From Haplomitrium mnioides (Eukaryota; Marchantiophyta; Haplomitriopsida; Calobryales): 29,169 bases of DNA. The stretch's first letter is position 1. Each line of letters opens with the position of its first letter. The notes beneath the pieces were generated by a model, which saw only the letters and a list, made by a program, of their open reading frames with translations, had not been told where the DNA came from and ran no database searches. Positions 1-10,567 of this stretch are shown piece after piece. The position numbers and the translations under genes are program-made. The stretch covers positions 1-29,169 of the forward strand of contig JBNGIS010007902.1 of the NCBI GenBank assembly GCA_049999725.1, written 5' to 3'.

Positions 1-139
1 TTCTTGACCTCCAAATAGCTCCTTAAACTGGCTGAGCCTTACTTGCTGGCGTTGTGCACTCAGCTGATCAACCCTGAGCCCAAAAAGTTGCGCCATGCCC
101 TAGAAAACACAAAAATTTGAAAAAACCTAAAAATGCATG
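1..139. other. Unique flank left of the satellite array
   Basis: No repeat monomer, gene or RNA is recognisable here. The first satellite-like bases appear around 140. The A-rich stretch near 107-132 is the only compositional feature. Confidence 0.5.
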
Positions 140-250
140 GCTGACATCATCCATTGAAACAAAAATTTGCCTTCTATTCGAGCATATGAAACATGATTGC
201 ATTGTTAGGCATCATTAGTTTTGTTTTGTATGTTTTCCATTCAAACCAAC

Positions 251-970
251 TCCGACCCCAACTCAAGTATGTGAAACGTTACTGCAATGTTTTGCAACAT
301 TAGTTTGGTTTTGTATGTGATCCATTCAAACCAGCTTTGCCTATTATTCAAGCATATGAAATGTGATTGCAATGTTTAGCATCATAAGTTTGGTTTTGTA
401 TGTCATCCGTTCAAACCCACTCCACGTTCTATTTAAGCATGTAAAACATCACTGCATTGTTTAGCAACATTAGTTTGGTTTTGTATATCGTCTATTCAAA
501 CCAACTTTGCCTCTTATTCAAACATGTGAAACGTCACTTCATTGTTTAGAAACATTAGTTTTGTTTTGTATGTCATCCATTTAAACCATCTTTTCTCCTT
601 ATTCAAGCATATGAAATGTGATTGCATTGTTTAGCATCATTAGTTTGGTTTTGCCTGTTTTCTATTCAAACCAACTCCACTCGTTTTCAAGCATATGAAG
701 TGTTGCTGCTTTGTTTAACAACATTAGTTTCGTTTTGTATGTCATCTATTCAAACCAAACTTTGCCCTCCATTCAAGCATATGAAACATGATTGCATTGT
801 TTTACATCATTAGATTGGTTTTTGTATGTTTTCCATTCAAACAAAATTCGCCTTGTAATCAAGTATGTGACACGTTACTGCATTGTTTAGTAGCTTTAGT
901 TTGGTTTTGTACATCATGCATTCAAACCAAACTTTGCCCTCTATTCAAGCATATAAAACGTGATTGCATT
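251..970. repeat. Higher-order satellite block, copy 1
   Basis: A run of variant monomers whose order and diagnostic substitutions recur at 1868-2590 and 5346-6065. Markers include a CCCCAACTCAAGTATG start, an AGAAACATTAG monomer 290 bp later and a GTAATCAAG(T/C)ATGTGACACG monomer near 858. Two type B monomers stand side by side (about 430 and 515), breaking the A/B alternation. Confidence 0.85.
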
Positions 971-1867
971 GTTCAACATCATTAATTTGGTTTTGTTATT
1001 TTTCCATTCAAACCAATTCTACCCTCTATCCAAGCATGTTTAAAATCAGTCCATTATTTAACAACATTAGCTTGGTTTTTTAAGTCATCCATTCAAACCA
1101 ACTTTGCCCCCGATTCAAGCGTATGAATCGTGATTCCATTGTTTAGCATCATTAATTTGGTTTTGTATGTTTTTTATTCAAAGCAACTCTGCCCCCTGTT
1201 CAAGCATGCAAAACATCATTGCATTGTTTAGCAACATTAGTTTGGTTAAATGTGTCATCTATTCAAACCAGTTTTGCTGCTTTTTCAAGCATATGAAATA
1301 GGATTGCATTGTTTAGCATTATTAGTTTTGTTTGGCATGTTTTCCATTCAAACCAGCCTCCATTCCTTTTCAAGCATATGAAGTGTTATTATATTGTTTA
1401 GCAACATTAGTTTGATTTTGTATGTTATCTATTCAAACCAAAATTTGCCCCCTATTCAAACATATGAAATGTGATTGCACTGTTTAGCATCATAAGTTTG
1501 GTTTTGTATGTTTCCCAATTAAACAAACTCCACTTCCTATTCAAGTATGTGAAACGTCACTGCATTGTTTAGCAGCTCTAGTTTGGTTTTGTTTGCCATG
1601 CATTCAAACCAAACTTTGCCCCATATTCAAGCATATGAAATATGATTGCATGTTTAGCATCATTGGCTTGGTTTTGTTTGTTTCCATTGAAAGCGACTCC
1701 ACCATCTATTCAAGCATGTAAAAAGTCACTTCATTGTTTAGCAACATTAGTTTGGTTTTGTTTGTCATCTATTCAAACCAACTTTGCCTGATATTCAAGC
1801 ATATGAAATGTGATTGCATTGTTTATAATCATTAGTTTGGTTTTGTATATTTTCCATTTAAACAATC

Positions 1868-2590
1868 TCCGACCCCAACTCAAGTATGTGAAACATTATT
1901 GCATTGTTTTGCAACATTAGTTTGGTTTTGTATGTGATCCATTCAAACCAGCTTTGCCTACTATTCAAGCATATGAAACGTGATTGCAATGTTTAGCATC
2001 ATAAGTTTGGTTTCGCATGTCATATGTTCAGACCCACTCCACCTTCTATTTAAGCATGTAAAACATCATTGCATTGTTTAGCAACATTAGTTTGGTTTTG
2101 TATATCATCCATTCAAACCAACTTTGCCTCCTATTCAAGCATGTGAAACGTCATTTCATTGTTTAGAAACATTAGTTTTGTTTTGTATGCCATCTATTTG
2201 AACCATCTTTTCTTCTTATTCAAGCATGAGAAATGTGATTGCATTGTTAAGCATTATTAGTTTGGTTTTGCCTGTTTTCCATTCAAACCAACTCCACTCG
2301 TTTTCAAGCATATGAAGTGTTATTGCTTTGTTTAGCAACATTAGTTTTGTTTTGTATGTCATCCATTCAAACCAAAATTTGCCCTCTATTCAAGCATATG
2401 AAACGTGATTGCATTGTTTTGCATCATTAGATTGGTTTTTGTATGTTTTTCATTAAAAAAAATCCACCTTGTAATCAAGCATGTGACACGTTACTGCATT
2501 GTTTAGCAGCTTTAGTTTGGTTTTGTACATCATGCATTCAAACCAAACTTTGCCCTCTATTCAAGCATATGAAACGTGATTGCATTGTTT
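1868..2590. repeat. Higher-order satellite block, copy 2
   Basis: Same monomer order as copy 1, offset by 1617 bp (19 monomers). The AGAAACATTAG marker again lies 290 bp after the block start, so the B-B junction is shared. Confidence 0.85.
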
Positions 2591-2792
2591 AGCATCATTA
2601 GTTTAGTTTTGCATGTTTTCCAACTAAACAAACTCCACCCCCTATTCAAGCATGTGAAACGTCACTCCATTGTTTAGCAGCTCTAGTTTGGCTTTGTTTG
2701 CCATGCATTCACACCAAACTTTGCCTCCTATTCAAGCATATTAAATATGATTACATGTCTAGCATCATTAGTTTGGTTTTGTTTATTTCCAT

Positions 2793-2892
2793 NNNNNNNN
2801 NNNNNNNNNNNNNNNNNNNNNNNNNNNNNNNNNNNNNNNNNNNNNNNNNNNNNNNNNNNNNNNNNNNNNNNNNNNNNNNNNNNNNNNNNNNN
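2793..2892. other. Assembly gap, 100 N
   Basis: Exactly 100 N, a conventional placeholder length. The 45 bases before it (2748-2792) and after it (2893-2937) are identical, so the two contig ends probably overlap and no sequence need be missing. Confidence 0.95.
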
Positions 2893-4139
2893 TGATTACA
2901 TGTCTAGCATCATTAGTTTGGTTTTGTTTATTTCCATTGAAATATATTCCACCATTTATTCAAGCATGTGAAACGTCACTTCATTGTTTTAGCAACATTA
3001 ACTTGGTTTTGTATGTTGTCTATTTGAACCAACTTTTCTCGATATTCAAGCATATGAAATGTGATTGCATTGTTTAGCATCATTACTTTGGTTTTGTAGG
3101 TTTTCCATTAATACGAACTCCGCCCTCTACTCAAGCATGTGAAACATCACTACATTGTTTAGCAACATTAGTTTAGTTTTGAATGTGATCCATTCAAACC
3201 AACTTTGCCTCCTATCAAGGCATATGAAATGCAATTGCATTGTTTAGCATCATTAGTTTGGTTTTGTATGTTTTCCATTCAAACAAACTCTGCTCTCTTA
3301 TCAAGCATGTGAAATATCACTATATTGTTAAGCAACATTAGTTTGGTTTTGTATGTCATCCATTAAAACTATCTTTGCCTCCTATTGAAGCATATGAAAC
3401 ATGATTGCATTGTTTAGCATCATTAGTTTGGTTTTGTATGTTTTCCATTCAAACAAACTCCTCCCTCTATTCAAGCATGAGACACGTCATTGCATGATTC
3501 AGCAACATTAGTTTGGTTTTTTATGTCATCCATTCAAACCAACTTTGCCACCTATTCAAGCATATGAAACGTGATTGCATTATTTAACATCATTAGTTTG
3601 GTTTTCTTTGTTTTCCATTCAAACAAACTCTGCCTTTATTTCAAGCATGCAAAATGGTGGTGCATTATTATACAACATTAGTTTAGTTTTGCATGTCATC
3701 CATTCAAACCACCTTTGCCATTTTTTCAAGCATAGAAAACTTGACTGCATTATTTAGCATCATTAGTTTGGTTTTGTATGTTTTCCATTCAAACCAACTC
3801 TACCCTTTATTCAAGCATGTGAAACATCACTCCATTGTTTAGCAACATTAGTTTGATTTTGTATGTCATCCATTCAAACCAACTTTGCCCCCTATTCAAG
3901 TAAATGAAATGTGATTGCATTGTTTAGCATCATTAGTTTTGTTTTATATGTTTCCTATTCAAAGCAACTTTGCTTCCTATTCAAGCATGTGAAATATCAC
4001 ACCATTGTGGAGCAATATTAGTTTGGTTTTGCATGTCATCCATTCAAACAAAACTTTGCCTTCTATTCAAGCATATAAAACGTGATTGCATTGTTCTGCA
4101 TCATTAGTTTTGTTCTGTATGTTTTCCATTCAAACCAAC

Positions 4140-4790
4140 TCTGGCCCCAACTCAAGCATGTGAAACGTTATTGCATTGTTTTGCAACATTAGGTTGGTTT
4201 TTCATGTCAACCATTCAAACCAACTTTGTCCACTATTCAAGCATATGAAACATGATTGCAACGTTTAGCATCATTAGTTTGGTTTTGTATGTCATCCGTT
4301 CAAACCCACTTCGCCCTCTATTCAAGCATGTGAAATGTCACTGCATTGTTTAGCAACATTAGTTTGGCTTTGTATGTCATCCATTCAAACAAACTTTGCC
4401 CCTTATTCAAGCATATGAAACGTGACTGCATTGTTTAGCATCATTAGTGTGGTTTTGTATGTTTTCCATTAAAACGAACTCTGCCCCCTATTCAAGCATG
4501 TAAATCATCACTTCATTGTTTAGAAACATTAGTTTGGTTTTTTATTTCATCCATTCAAACCCTCTTTGCTCCTTATTCAAGCATATGATGCGCGATTGTA
4601 TTGTTTTGCATCATTAGTTTGGCTTTGCATGTTTTCCATTCAAACCAACTCCGCTCATTTTCAAGCATATGAAGTGTTGTTGCTTTGTTTAGCAACATTA
4701 TTTTGGTTTTGTATGTCATCCATTCAAACCAAACTTTGCCTTCTCTTCAGGCATTTGAAACGTGATTGGATTGTTTAGCATTATTAGTTT
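4140..4790. repeat. Higher-order satellite block, copy with intact alternation
   Basis: Begins with the same CCCCAACTCAAG marker, but the AGAAACATTAG marker lies 374 bp downstream rather than 290. The extra 84 bp is one type A monomer (about 4395-4480), so this copy keeps strict A/B alternation where the other blocks have lost one monomer. Confidence 0.75.
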
Positions 4791-5345
4791 GGTTTTGTAT
4801 GTTTTCCATTCAAACAAACTCTGTCCTCTAATTCAGCATGTGAAATATCACTCCATTGTTAAGCAATATTAGTTTGGCTTTGTATGTCATCCATTAAAAC
4901 TAACTTTGCCCCATATTGAAGCATATGAAATGTGATTGCATTGTTTAACATCATTAGTTTGGTTTTGTTTGTCATCTATTAAAACAAACTTTTCTCCTTA
5001 TTGAAGCTTGTAAAACATGATTGTATTATTTAGCATCATTGGTTTGGTTTTGTATGTTTTCTTTTCAAGCCAACTCTACCCTTTATTCAAGCATATGAAA
5101 CATCACTATATGAAACATAATTGCATTGTTTAGCATCATTAGTTTTGTTTTATATGTTTTCCATTCAAGGCAACTCCACTTCCTATTCAAGCATGTGAAA
5201 CGTCATACCATTGTGAAGCAATATTAGTTTGGTTTTGTATGTCATCCATTGAAACAAAACTTTGCCTTCTATTCAAGCATATTAAATGTGATTGCATTGT
5301 TAGGCATCATTAGTTTTGTTCTGCATGTTTTCCATTCAAACCAAC

Positions 5346-6065
5346 TCTGACCTCAACTCAAGTATGTGAAACGTTAATGCATTGTTTTGCAACATTAGTT
5401 TGGTTTTGTATGTGATCCATTCAAACCAACTTTGCCTACTATTCAAGCATATGAAACGTGATTGCAATGTTTAGCATCATTAGTTTGGTTTTGTATGTCA
5501 TCCATTCAAACCCACTCCACCTTCTATTTAAGCATGTAAAACATCACTGCATTGTTTAGCAACATTAGTTTGGTTTTGTATATCATCCATTCAAACCAAC
5601 TTTGCCTCCCATTCAAGCATGTGAAACGTCACTTCATTGTTTAGAAACATTAGTTTTGTTTTATATGACATCTATTTAAAGCATTTTTTCTCCTTATTCA
5701 AGCATATGAAATGTGATTGCATTGTTTAGAATCATTAGTTTGGTTTTGCCTATTTTCCATTCAAACCAACTCTACTCATTTTCAAGCATATGAAGTGTTA
5801 CTGCTTTGTTTAGCAACATTAGTTTTGTTATGTATGTCATCCATTCAAACCAAACTTTGCCCTCTATTCAAGCATATGAAACAAGATTGCATTTTTTTGC
5901 ATCATTATATTGGTTTTTGCATGCTTTTCATTCAAAAAAAAATCCACCTTGTAATCAAACATGTGACACATTACAGCATTGTTTAGCAGCTTTAGTTTGG
6001 TTTTGTATATCATGCATTCAAACCAAACTTTTCCCTCTATTCAAGCATATGGAACGTGATTGCAT
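5346..6065. repeat. Higher-order satellite block, copy 3
   Basis: Same order as copies 1 and 2, with the AGAAACATTAG marker at +290 and the GTAATCAAACATGTGACAC monomer near 5951. It shares the derived B-B junction. Confidence 0.85.
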
Positions 6066-6385
6066 TGTTTAGCATCATTAGTTTGGTTTTGTATGTTTTC
6101 CATTCAAACCAATTCCGCCCTCTATCCAAGCATGTTAAACGTCACTCCATTGTTTAGCAACATGAGCTTGGTTTTGTAAGTCATCCATTCAAACCAACTT
6201 TGCCCCCAATTCAAGCATGTGAATCGTGATTGCATTGTTTAACATCATTAATTCGGTCTTGTGTGTTTTCCATTCAAAACAACTCTGCCCCCTATTCAAG
6301 CATGCAAAATGTCATTGCATTGTTTAGCAACATTAGTCTGGTTTTATATGTCATCCATTCAAACCAGCTTTGCTCTAATTCCAAG

Positions 6386-6395
6386 NNNNNNNNNN
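6386..6395. other. Assembly gap, 10 N
   Basis: Ten N inside the satellite. A type B monomer end joins a type B monomer start across it, so at least one type A monomer, and possibly more, is likely missing. Confidence 0.9.
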
Positions 6396-6790
6396 AGCAT
6401 GTAAATCATCACTTCATTGTTTAGAAACATTAGTTTGGTTTTGTATGTCATCCATTTAAACCATCTTTGCTCCTTATTCAAGCATATGAAGCGTGATTAT
6501 ATTGTTTGGCATCATTAGTTTGGTTTTGCTTGTTTTCCATTCAAACCAGCTCCGCTCGTTTTCAAGCATATGAAGTGTTACTACTTTGTTTAGCAACATT
6601 ATTTTGGTTTTGTATGTCATCCATTCAAACCAACTTTGTTCTCTATTCAAGCATATGAAACATGATTGCATTGTTTAGCATCGTTAGTTCAGTTTTTGTA
6701 TGTTTTCCATTCAAATGAACTTCGCCTTGTATTTAAGCATGTGACACGTCACTGCATTATTTAGCTACATTACTTTGGTTTTGTGTGTCA
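6396..6790. repeat. Higher-order satellite block, partial copy after a gap
   Basis: Starts at the second N run with the AGAAACATTAG monomer. It continues through the same monomer series (GAAGTGTTACTAC near 6571, then ATGTGACACGTC near 6738). Its upstream half is missing at the gap. Confidence 0.65.
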
Positions 6791-7046
6791 TTCAAACCAA
6801 CTTTGCCCCGTATTCAAGCATATGAAACATGATTGCATTGTTTAGCATCATTATTTTGGTTTTGTATGTTTTCTATTCAATCGAACTCCGCCCACTATTC
6901 AAGCATGTGAAACGTCACTGCATTGTTTAGCAATATTAGTTTGTTTTGTATGTCATCCTTTCAAACCAACTCCGCCTCCTATTCAAGCATATGAAACGTC
7001 ATTGCATTGTTTAGCAACATTAGTTTGGTTTTGTATATCATCCATT

Positions 7047-7141
7047 CTTGTCAGTTCATCACAAGAATAGTGCCTTGGAGAGAAACAATGCACTAAATGA
7101 GCCACCAGCCTCCAACTCAAACCAATTCTGACTCCTTATTT
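7047..7141. repeat. Right edge of the satellite, interrupted monomer
   Basis: The last clear monomer stops at CATCCATT (about 7046). After about 70 unrelated bases the text CTCAAACCAATTCTGACTCC (about 7115-7134) resembles the next part of a monomer, so the terminal monomer appears split by an insertion. The inserted DNA opens with a perfect 8-bp inverted repeat, ATTCTTGT at 7044-7051 and ACAAGAAT at 7061-7068. Confidence 0.5.
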
Positions 7142-7764
7142 TTTGATCTATTAGTGTCTGTCTGTCATCTTCTTTTTTCTTGTTGAGTATGTATGCAGAG
7201 TTCCATCTCTTCTGCATTTCACTGTACAGCTCCCTTAATACATTAGGAATTGGTCATAAGCTTCGGATGCTAGGTTCCTTCTGTTACACTCAACAAGAGG
7301 TTGGATCAAGTGGGACATATGTTGGTCCAATAGAAACGAACCAACAACAGATACTATGCAAAGATTCTTCCACAAAGATTCTTCCGCGAAAAGTCTATTG
7401 TGAGTTGTCATCCATCAACTCTGCATGAACTGATATCTGAGCAGTCTTCCACCTGTCTAAACGCTCCCTGTGAAGATGCTCTTCAAAAATGTTTTCGCAA
7501 GGATTTTTCCGTAAAGCTTCTTTTGAGAGAAGTCTTCCGCGTGTTTTTGTCCATCAACAGCCTTTTGTCTGTCGGAATGCTTCCTCTGAAGATGCTTCGC
7601 GAAGCCTTTTCCACAAAGATTCTTCTACAAGTCTTCCACCCGCCTCCATCTCTCATACATCTGTAACATTACCCTTCTTTTAGAAATGCGGCTCCTTCTC
7701 TGCATCCGATCATTGGACTCATGACTTTGCATGGGTCTTTTGATATTGAACATTGATTTTCTTG
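7142..7764. other. No supportable gene; short dispersed repeats
   Basis: Open frames here lack a convincing start, signal or domain. The motif ACAAAGATTCTTC recurs around 7372 and 7612, with a near copy just before 7372, and CTTCCGCG and GAAGATGCT also recur. This suggests a degenerate local repeat and not a coding exon. Confidence 0.45.
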
Positions 7765-7925
7765 ATGATTCTGGTTGGATTTGCTTTCCTTGACTCTGGC
7801 CGGATCTACTTTTTTTCACTCTGTCTGGATCTGTTTTCCTCGGCTCTGGCGTTGCATATGTTTTCCTAGATCTATTTTTCTCGACTATGGCTAGCCTTGC
7901 TTCCTTAGATACGGCTCTTCCTGCA
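7765..7925. repeat. Degenerate ~25-bp tandem repeat
   Basis: About six imperfect units resembling GACTCTGGCCGGATCT followed by a pyrimidine run. Good units are near 7792, 7818 and 7843; later ones drift. Confidence 0.55.
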
Positions 7926-9802
7926 TTCCGCTTGAGTAAGCAAATGCTGCGGAAGTTGAAATGCTCCGGAAGCTAGCTTGTTTGTATTTGTTTCCGCAAT
8001 GTGTGGTTTTTTATCACACAACTTTGCATTGAAAGGCACGGGTTGACTCAAAGTGAGAAGTGCCATTTTTGTAGGGCGGCTTTTCCAAGGGGCATAAATG
8101 CGAGATGGAGGTTTTCACACTGAAACAACTTGAGATCCTCTTATTACAGCACATTTTACTCATTGCCATATATATCCATTGGCAGCAAAAAAAAACCTAG
8201 CCTAGCTGCGAGGTCTTGCTATGGCGTGATGCTACAAGCGTATTGAAATAGTGATTAGAAGTGAAGTTAGGATTGAGAAGGGGCAAAACAAATACTCTCC
8301 ACAGAAAAACAGAGATTGAGGTGAAGTGCATGCATCCTGTCTGGAATGGCGATGGTAGACAGACACAGAGACATGGGTGTGGTCAGCTGCTCCACGCATG
8401 GCAAGAAATATGGTAGGTCTCATGAGTAGGAATTCTCTTTGGTTATTATATGTAGCTAGCTACCCGAGACTCATTTCAATCCCCGCGTGCGAATTATGAT
8501 CCCGCTGTCCTACGCTACTCTACTATACAATTCCGACATGCTTGCTGGTTATGATCCAGATGTGTGTATCTGCACGCCGTGCACTTTTCCTTATCTGAGC
8601 TATGGTAGCGTGTAGACTTGATCCGTTCTACCCCTCTCCTCTCGTGGTTCTCGTTGGTCCATAGCCAAGGTGAAACAAAAGAGATCTCGTGTACGCGTTT
8701 TTCGACCATAAATGGCGGAATGGAAGTAATCTCCTCAGTTTTTTCGGGAACGGTACGTGATGTGGAAGGTGACGACTTGACTAGACTAGACTAGACTAGA
8801 CTAGAGTACTGTCCACAATCCGTCACAGAATAGAGTTGGATGCCCAAGACTTGACGGTACAGTATCTGGGCAGCTGTTTTGGGCATCTCGCAAGCAAATC
8901 GTGAGACATTAGGAAATCCATCCACCTGATGAGCACAACAAGCGCGTCTTTAAAACTTCATCAAGGGGCAAGCAGGGCAAGGAGTCTCAGACTTTCTCGC
9001 ACTTCATGAGTACAATTGCCATGCATATCATGCCGTAAAATTTCAATACCGTCATCCAACAATACCGTGGGCAACACATACTGTGGGCTACATTACAAAA
9101 ACACGATGACTAATTTCATACCTGAAACTCTTTCACAGTTAATGACCACTATGCTCCATTCATAACCCAACAAAGGAAACGACTCAGCAACGGCTTCCAC
9201 ATGAGGTGAAATGATGGAGCCGAGGTGTCCATTAAGACACTCAGTCATGTGAAGGTGAACGTCTTTGCAGTCGATGCCGTGTACTCATTCCATATGTTTA
9301 TACAGTAGTCGTACGGAATGGAGCACAATTAAAACACACCAGTGTATAGTATATTCATGATAGGCAGAATGGGCATGTGTCTGCACCTCGCTCTAGCACA
9401 GAATGGAATGAAATGTCAAAGATGGGTCATCCTTGTCATGTACAGTGGTCAAAAGCCCACATCCGGAAAAGGAAGCGTTTGTCCTGGTACGCCTTGAGGA
9501 TGTCTAGTTCGTGTCCAGTTGCCGAGTTTCCAGCTACTACTACTCAGTGTGCACAACTAGGTAGGGTTGGTTACCACAAAACTTGTTGCTGAGAAAAACC
9601 CACAAAACGACATATCCAAAACTTCCTGTTTAAAGAAAGCATGTTGGTATACAACCTGAAAATCATGTGCGTGCATCATGGAGACGTGAGCATCTAACAA
9701 AAGAATCAACCCAAACACATGCTCAAGTCTCTCCTGAGCTTTCCCAACTGAAAAAGCAGGATGCAGATTCACAATCCCACATTTGGACATTTGTCACAGT
9801 CG
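7926..9802. other. Long gene-free interval
   Basis: No protein domain, tRNA or rRNA is recognisable on either strand. Short open frames here have no family resemblance. The interval could hold distal 3' sequence of the minus-strand protease gene or old unrecognisable repeats. Confidence 0.45.
8779..8803. repeat. (GACTA)5 microsatellite
   Basis: Five perfect GACTA units, preceded by a related GACTT. Confidence 0.95.
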
Positions 9803-10058
9803 GCACTTCTTATCGCTTCATATCTCTACAGTCCAAAAAAACGTGTTGCCTACGAACTGGTTTTCTTCTTGAGGCTGGTTCCTCAAGACGCGGCAACTCA
9901 TGGGCAGGAAGACTAAGACGACCCTGAAATAACAATGTCACCACACACGAACATGCAACTGGACTTTTATTGATAAAACCCAGAAGGACAGTGCGTAATC
10001 CAGCCCTGTAAGAGGGCCTTTGAAGAGCACATCAAGAATTGAGAGTTCAGTTCTCGGA
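9803..10058. repeat. Tandem duplication, distal copy
   Basis: About 255 bp nearly identical to 10064-10320, offset 262-264 bp. The shared part runs from TCTCTACA (9823 and 10087) to GAGAGTTCAG (10041 and 10303). Differences are a few substitutions and small indels. It lies downstream of the aspartic protease gene when read on the minus strand. Confidence 0.92.
9966..9971 (-). terminator. Distal duplicated poly(A) signal
   Basis: The same AATAAA and GT-rich context in the second repeat copy, about 263 bp farther downstream. It could serve as an alternative cleavage site. Confidence 0.5.
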
Positions 10059-10063
10059 ACCTC

Positions 10064-10320
10064 TTGTCGCTTCGTTTGCCACGAAATCTCTACAATCCAA
10101 CAAAACGTGTTGCCTACGAACTGGTTTTCTTCTTGAGGCTGGTTCCTCAAGACGCGGCGACTCATGGGCAGGAAGACTAAGACGACCTGAAATAACAATG
10201 TCACCACACACGAAAATGCAACTGGACTTTTATTGATAAATCCAGAAGGACAGTGCGTAATCCAGCCCTGTAAGAGGGCCTTTGAAGAGCACAGCAAGAA
10301 TTGAGAGTTCAGTTCTTCGG
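10064..10320. repeat. Tandem duplication, proximal copy
   Basis: Partner of 9803-10058, closer to the protease stop codon (10568). Each copy carries its own minus-strand AATAAA followed by a GT-rich stretch. The open frame that spans both copies on the minus strand is likely 3' untranslated sequence. Confidence 0.92.
10229..10234 (-). terminator. Proximal poly(A) signal of the protease gene
   Basis: AATAAA on the minus strand, about 335 bp past the stop codon. It is followed about 25-30 bases on by a GT-rich stretch (TTCGTGTGTGGTG), a standard cleavage-site arrangement. The assignment is by position; there are no transcript data. Confidence 0.6.
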
Positions 10321-10567
10321 TGTACCCCCACAACCGCAACGACAATCAGACAAATCAACAAATTGGTTGAGTAAACTTTAAAGCTGATAAGGCCACCCTC
10401 ACTCACCCGAGGGATTCGCCTTGCTCGTATTCTCTTGCGTTTGACTTCAAAGTGAGCGAGCCTCAAAAAAAAACCCAGTCATCTGAGCAACAGGCACTGA
10501 GAACCACGATGACGTAAATCGCAATCAACGCCTATCTGGATGATGGAAATCTTTATTCGAACGCACA

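Larger units (their letters stand above)
140..7046. repeat. AT-rich satellite array, ~85-bp monomer, ~170-bp dimer
   Basis: About 81 tandem monomers of ~85 bp fill nearly 7 kb. Two types mostly alternate. Type A has the core GTGATTGCATTG then AGCATCATTAG; type B has CGTCACTGCATTG then AGCAACATTAG. Spacing was measured by eye: the word TTCAAGCATATG occurs at 602 and 772 (170 bp), with an intermediate monomer at 686. Most monomers share the segments TTAGTTTGGTTTTGTATG and CCATTCAAACCAACT. The dimer length is near that of a nucleosome repeat, as in many plant centromeric or heterochromatic satellites; location at a centromere is not shown. Open frames of 60-90 codons inside the array are by-products of the repeat and are not genes. 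Confidence 0.95.

Noticed and set aside
622-6424. Many 60-90-codon open frames in the satellite with similar peptides (SLVWFCLFSIQTNS-like)
   Set aside because: They follow the repeat; the 170-bp period is not a multiple of three, and frames break in neighbouring units. No start context or domain.
140-7046. Possible CRISPR-like array because of regular repeats
   Set aside because: The whole unit repeats with no unique spacers, and the context is a plant genome.
7180-7683. Overlapping plus-strand frames rich in Ser/Leu
   Set aside because: Repeat-derived composition, no domain and weak starts.
9938-10345. 135-codon minus-strand frame next to the protease gene
   Set aside because: It spans both copies of the tandem duplication and their AATAAA signals, so it is best read as 3' untranslated DNA.
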